Origin: Deltaproteobacteria bacterium
Lineage (GTDB): Bacteria; Desulfobacterota; Desulfobacteria; Desulfobacterales; QNYZ01
Assembly: GCA_003973265.1 (NCBI GenBank)
Contig: QNYZ01000059.1
Coordinates: 36,207-100,206 of the forward strand
Reading direction: 5' to 3'
Length of the DNA stretch: 64,000 bases
Position 1 is the stretch's first letter. Each line of letters begins with the position of its first letter. The notes beneath the pieces are model-generated. The model saw nothing but the letters and a program-made list of their open reading frames with translations, had not been told where the DNA came from and did not search any database. Positions 62,768 to 64,000 of the stretch are shown in pieces. Position numbers and translations under genes: made by a program.

Positions 62768-63097
62768 ATGAAACCTAAAGAACAGATACTGAAATTTATC
62801 CAGAACGCCTATGAAAATCCACCCAAATCAGACACCTCCGGAAGGGCTGACCAACCCGGGGAAAAGACATCCCAAAATGAAGTCATCCGTGAACTTTTTG
62901 ACGGTATGAGCACGGGCACTGCTCGGATCATTATTGAAAGGGAGATAAGCCGGACTATTGAAGAAGAGTTCAATATCGACCAAGTCAAAAACAAGGGACG
63001 TTATTATCTGGCCAGAATCGTCCGCCCGGACGGGATCTCAATCCAAAGGCTGTTGGTCGACAAACAGACCGGAAATGTGCAGATGGTCGGCCGTTGA
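62768..63097 (+). CDS. Small hypothetical protein
   Basis: 109 residues, unrecognised. N-terminal half hydrophilic and disordered-looking (PPKSDTSGRADQPGEKTS), then a helical part (IRELFDGMSTGTARIIIEREISRTIEEEFNID) and a beta-like end (YYLARIVRPDGISIQRLLVDKQTGNVQMVG). AAAAGGAGAACGGATC precedes the ATG, a good ribosome site. It lies 286 bases after the kinase gene and before a broken transposase. Confidence 0.6.
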   Translation: MKPKEQILKFIQNAYENPPKSDTSGRADQPGEKTSQNEVIRELFDGMSTGTARIIIEREISRTIEEEFNIDQVKNKGRYYLARIVRPDGISIQRLLVDKQTGNVQMVGR

Positions 63098-63283
63098 GCG
63101 GGTCTTGATAATGCCATTTTGATTTAGACACTCACTACCCATTCGCTGTGCTCATTTGAGACGAAGAGAACAGAGATATTTTTACTTCTTTTCTTTGCCG
63201 GAACGTACATTCCGCACCCTTTAATGTGGTTATTTGAGTATTTATTCGGTTGATATCTGTTCTCAATCCTGATTTTATACTAC

Positions 63284-64000
63284 TTACGGCACGGTGAAGA
63301 CTTCATCCGAGACACCCATTGTTTTCAGATACTCGCGTTGGAAATCTTTTAACGGTCTTGCCGGTTTACGGTTCCTGCCCGTGGTTATCACTAAGATACC
63401 GGCAAATTTGGTTGTCATCACAAAAGAAGTCGGTTTCTTTGTTGGTCGGCGTTCCCAGCCGGTTAACGTGCAATCGTTTGCTTCAACATACTGGCGCATG
63501 GACCGCTCCATTAATCGCCAAACCAGAAGAGAAATTAAAAGAATAAGGCCAGGCACTTCGATCCTTTCAGCCTTTTTGAGAAATATACTATTCACAATCG
63601 CAGGGTCTTTCAGAAAGCTGAAGTTTTTCTCGATGCCGATTTGGCCTTTGTATAGTTGTAACAGCTCAACCGCCGGCCGTTTGGCTTTGCTATGACTGTA
63701 GGTGATTTGAAAAGGCGGATCGGCCAGATCGTAGTCGCCATAGACGCTGACTGATGTCGTATCAAAATGAACACGACGGGCATCGACATCGAACACGGAA
63801 ATGGCATTTTGGGAAAGTTGGGAAAAGATCTTCAAGGTTCCGGTTTCAAAGATCTTGTCCATTGCCCGGCCCAGGTTTGTATCACAAAAAAGATCCGGTT
63901 CGATGGCCGATCCCAGTAACAGTTCGGTATCCTTTTCCTCAAAGAATTCCGTTCACCGGTAAAGGGGCGTTCGGCCCGAAATGGTATCGAGAACCATGGC
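63284..64000 (-). pseudogene. Broken IS1634-family transposase (runs off the window)
   Basis: On the minus strand the open frame from the window edge encodes MVLDTISGRTPLYR, then an in-frame TGA at 63953-63955, then EFFEEKDTELLLGSAIEPDLF, FDTTSVSVYGDYD and FSFLKDPAIVNSIFLKKAER ... LISLLVWRLMERSMRQYV. These are the beginning and end of IS1634-type (DUF4277) transposases; the central ~240 residues with catalytic residues are missing in frame after KAKRP. Stop mutation and internal deletion show it is inactive. Its 5' part lies beyond the window. Confidence 0.85.

Noticed and set aside
63953..63955. TGA as a selenocysteine codon
   Set aside because: Transposases of this type do not use Sec, the residue is not Cys in the family, and the gene has an internal deletion as well.
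1..64000. tRNA, rRNA or CRISPR
   Set aside because: No tRNA T-loop/acceptor pattern, rRNA stretch or regularly spaced direct repeats were noticed; a tRNAscan or CRISPR search would settle this.

Overview
The window looks like a chromosomal segment of a strictly anaerobic, probably sulfate-reducing member of the Desulfobacterota (Desulfobacterales-like). This is inferred from gene content: a siroheme-decarboxylase (AhbB-type) gene beside radical SAM genes, a superoxide-reductase/rubrerythrin/rubredoxin/FprA oxygen-defence set, a multihaem c7-like cytochrome, a tungsten/molybdenum aldehyde:ferredoxin oxidoreductase with a polyferredoxin, and several small families (DVU0298-, DVU0772-like, DUF6125) that I recall mainly from sulfate reducers. 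No rRNA, tRNA or CRISPR array was recognised.

Layout. 1-2156: AhbB-like protein between two radical SAM genes (tetrapyrrole chemistry). 2210-8061 (minus): tandem-GAF protein, DHH phosphoesterase, FGE-like exported protein, a coupled DUF6125/gamma-carbonic-anhydrase pair, and an MltF-type lipoprotein. 8299-10897: a DUF4388-like protein, a protein built of three copies of one 38-residue repeat, and a dCache-HAMP receptor with no output domain. 11448-18065: a beta-hydroxyacid dehydrogenase and a complete five-gene peptide/nickel-type ABC importer. 18261-25501: small membrane and zinc-ribbon proteins, then a long minus-strand redox island (rubrerythrin, desulfoferrodoxin, rubredoxin-like protein, flavodoxin, zinc ribbon, cytochrome, flavin reductase-ArsC fusion, rubredoxin, FprA, ferredoxin, DsrE-like, HEAT protein). 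26055-34238: YhdP/AsmA-size protein, DVU0772-like protein, citrate synthase, MscL with a zinc ribbon, orphan EutA. 34546-38297: IclR regulator divergent from a zinc-ribbon/AOR/polyferredoxin operon, with a perfect 16-bp palindrome just after a good promoter. 38298-39921: gene-poor DNA and a decayed hybrid histidine kinase. 40085-49685: sugar isomerase-like protein, dihydroorotase, racemase, adenine deaminase, quinone reductase, a PbfA-like PLP enzyme followed by a broken paralogue, a monooxygenase-fold protein and AMMECR1. 49971-50354: transposase remnant. 50405-58610 (minus): GlpD-type dehydrogenase, AGPS-like FAD enzyme and FGGY kinase, with a ZraSR-like sigma-54 two-component pair upstream. 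58852-64000: a sigma-54 promoter in front of a small exported protein truncated by an IS1182-type remnant, then a PP2C phosphatase and a Ser/Thr kinase carrying an FGE-like domain, a small hypothetical gene, and a broken IS1634-type transposase.

The most interesting parts are: (1) the ZraSR-like sensor/regulator with a well-matched sigma-54 promoter facing away towards a periplasmic protein that has been cut by an insertion, mirroring the zraP/zraSR layout; (2) the glpD/AGPS-like/FGGY-kinase operon, a candidate glycerol or ether-lipid module; (3) the IclR-AOR promoter/operator; (4) the flavin reductase-ArsC fusion within the oxygen-defence island; and (5) the kinase-FGE/phosphatase pair between two insertion-sequence remnants. 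All functional statements rest on motifs read by eye and remembered family features; no searches were run.
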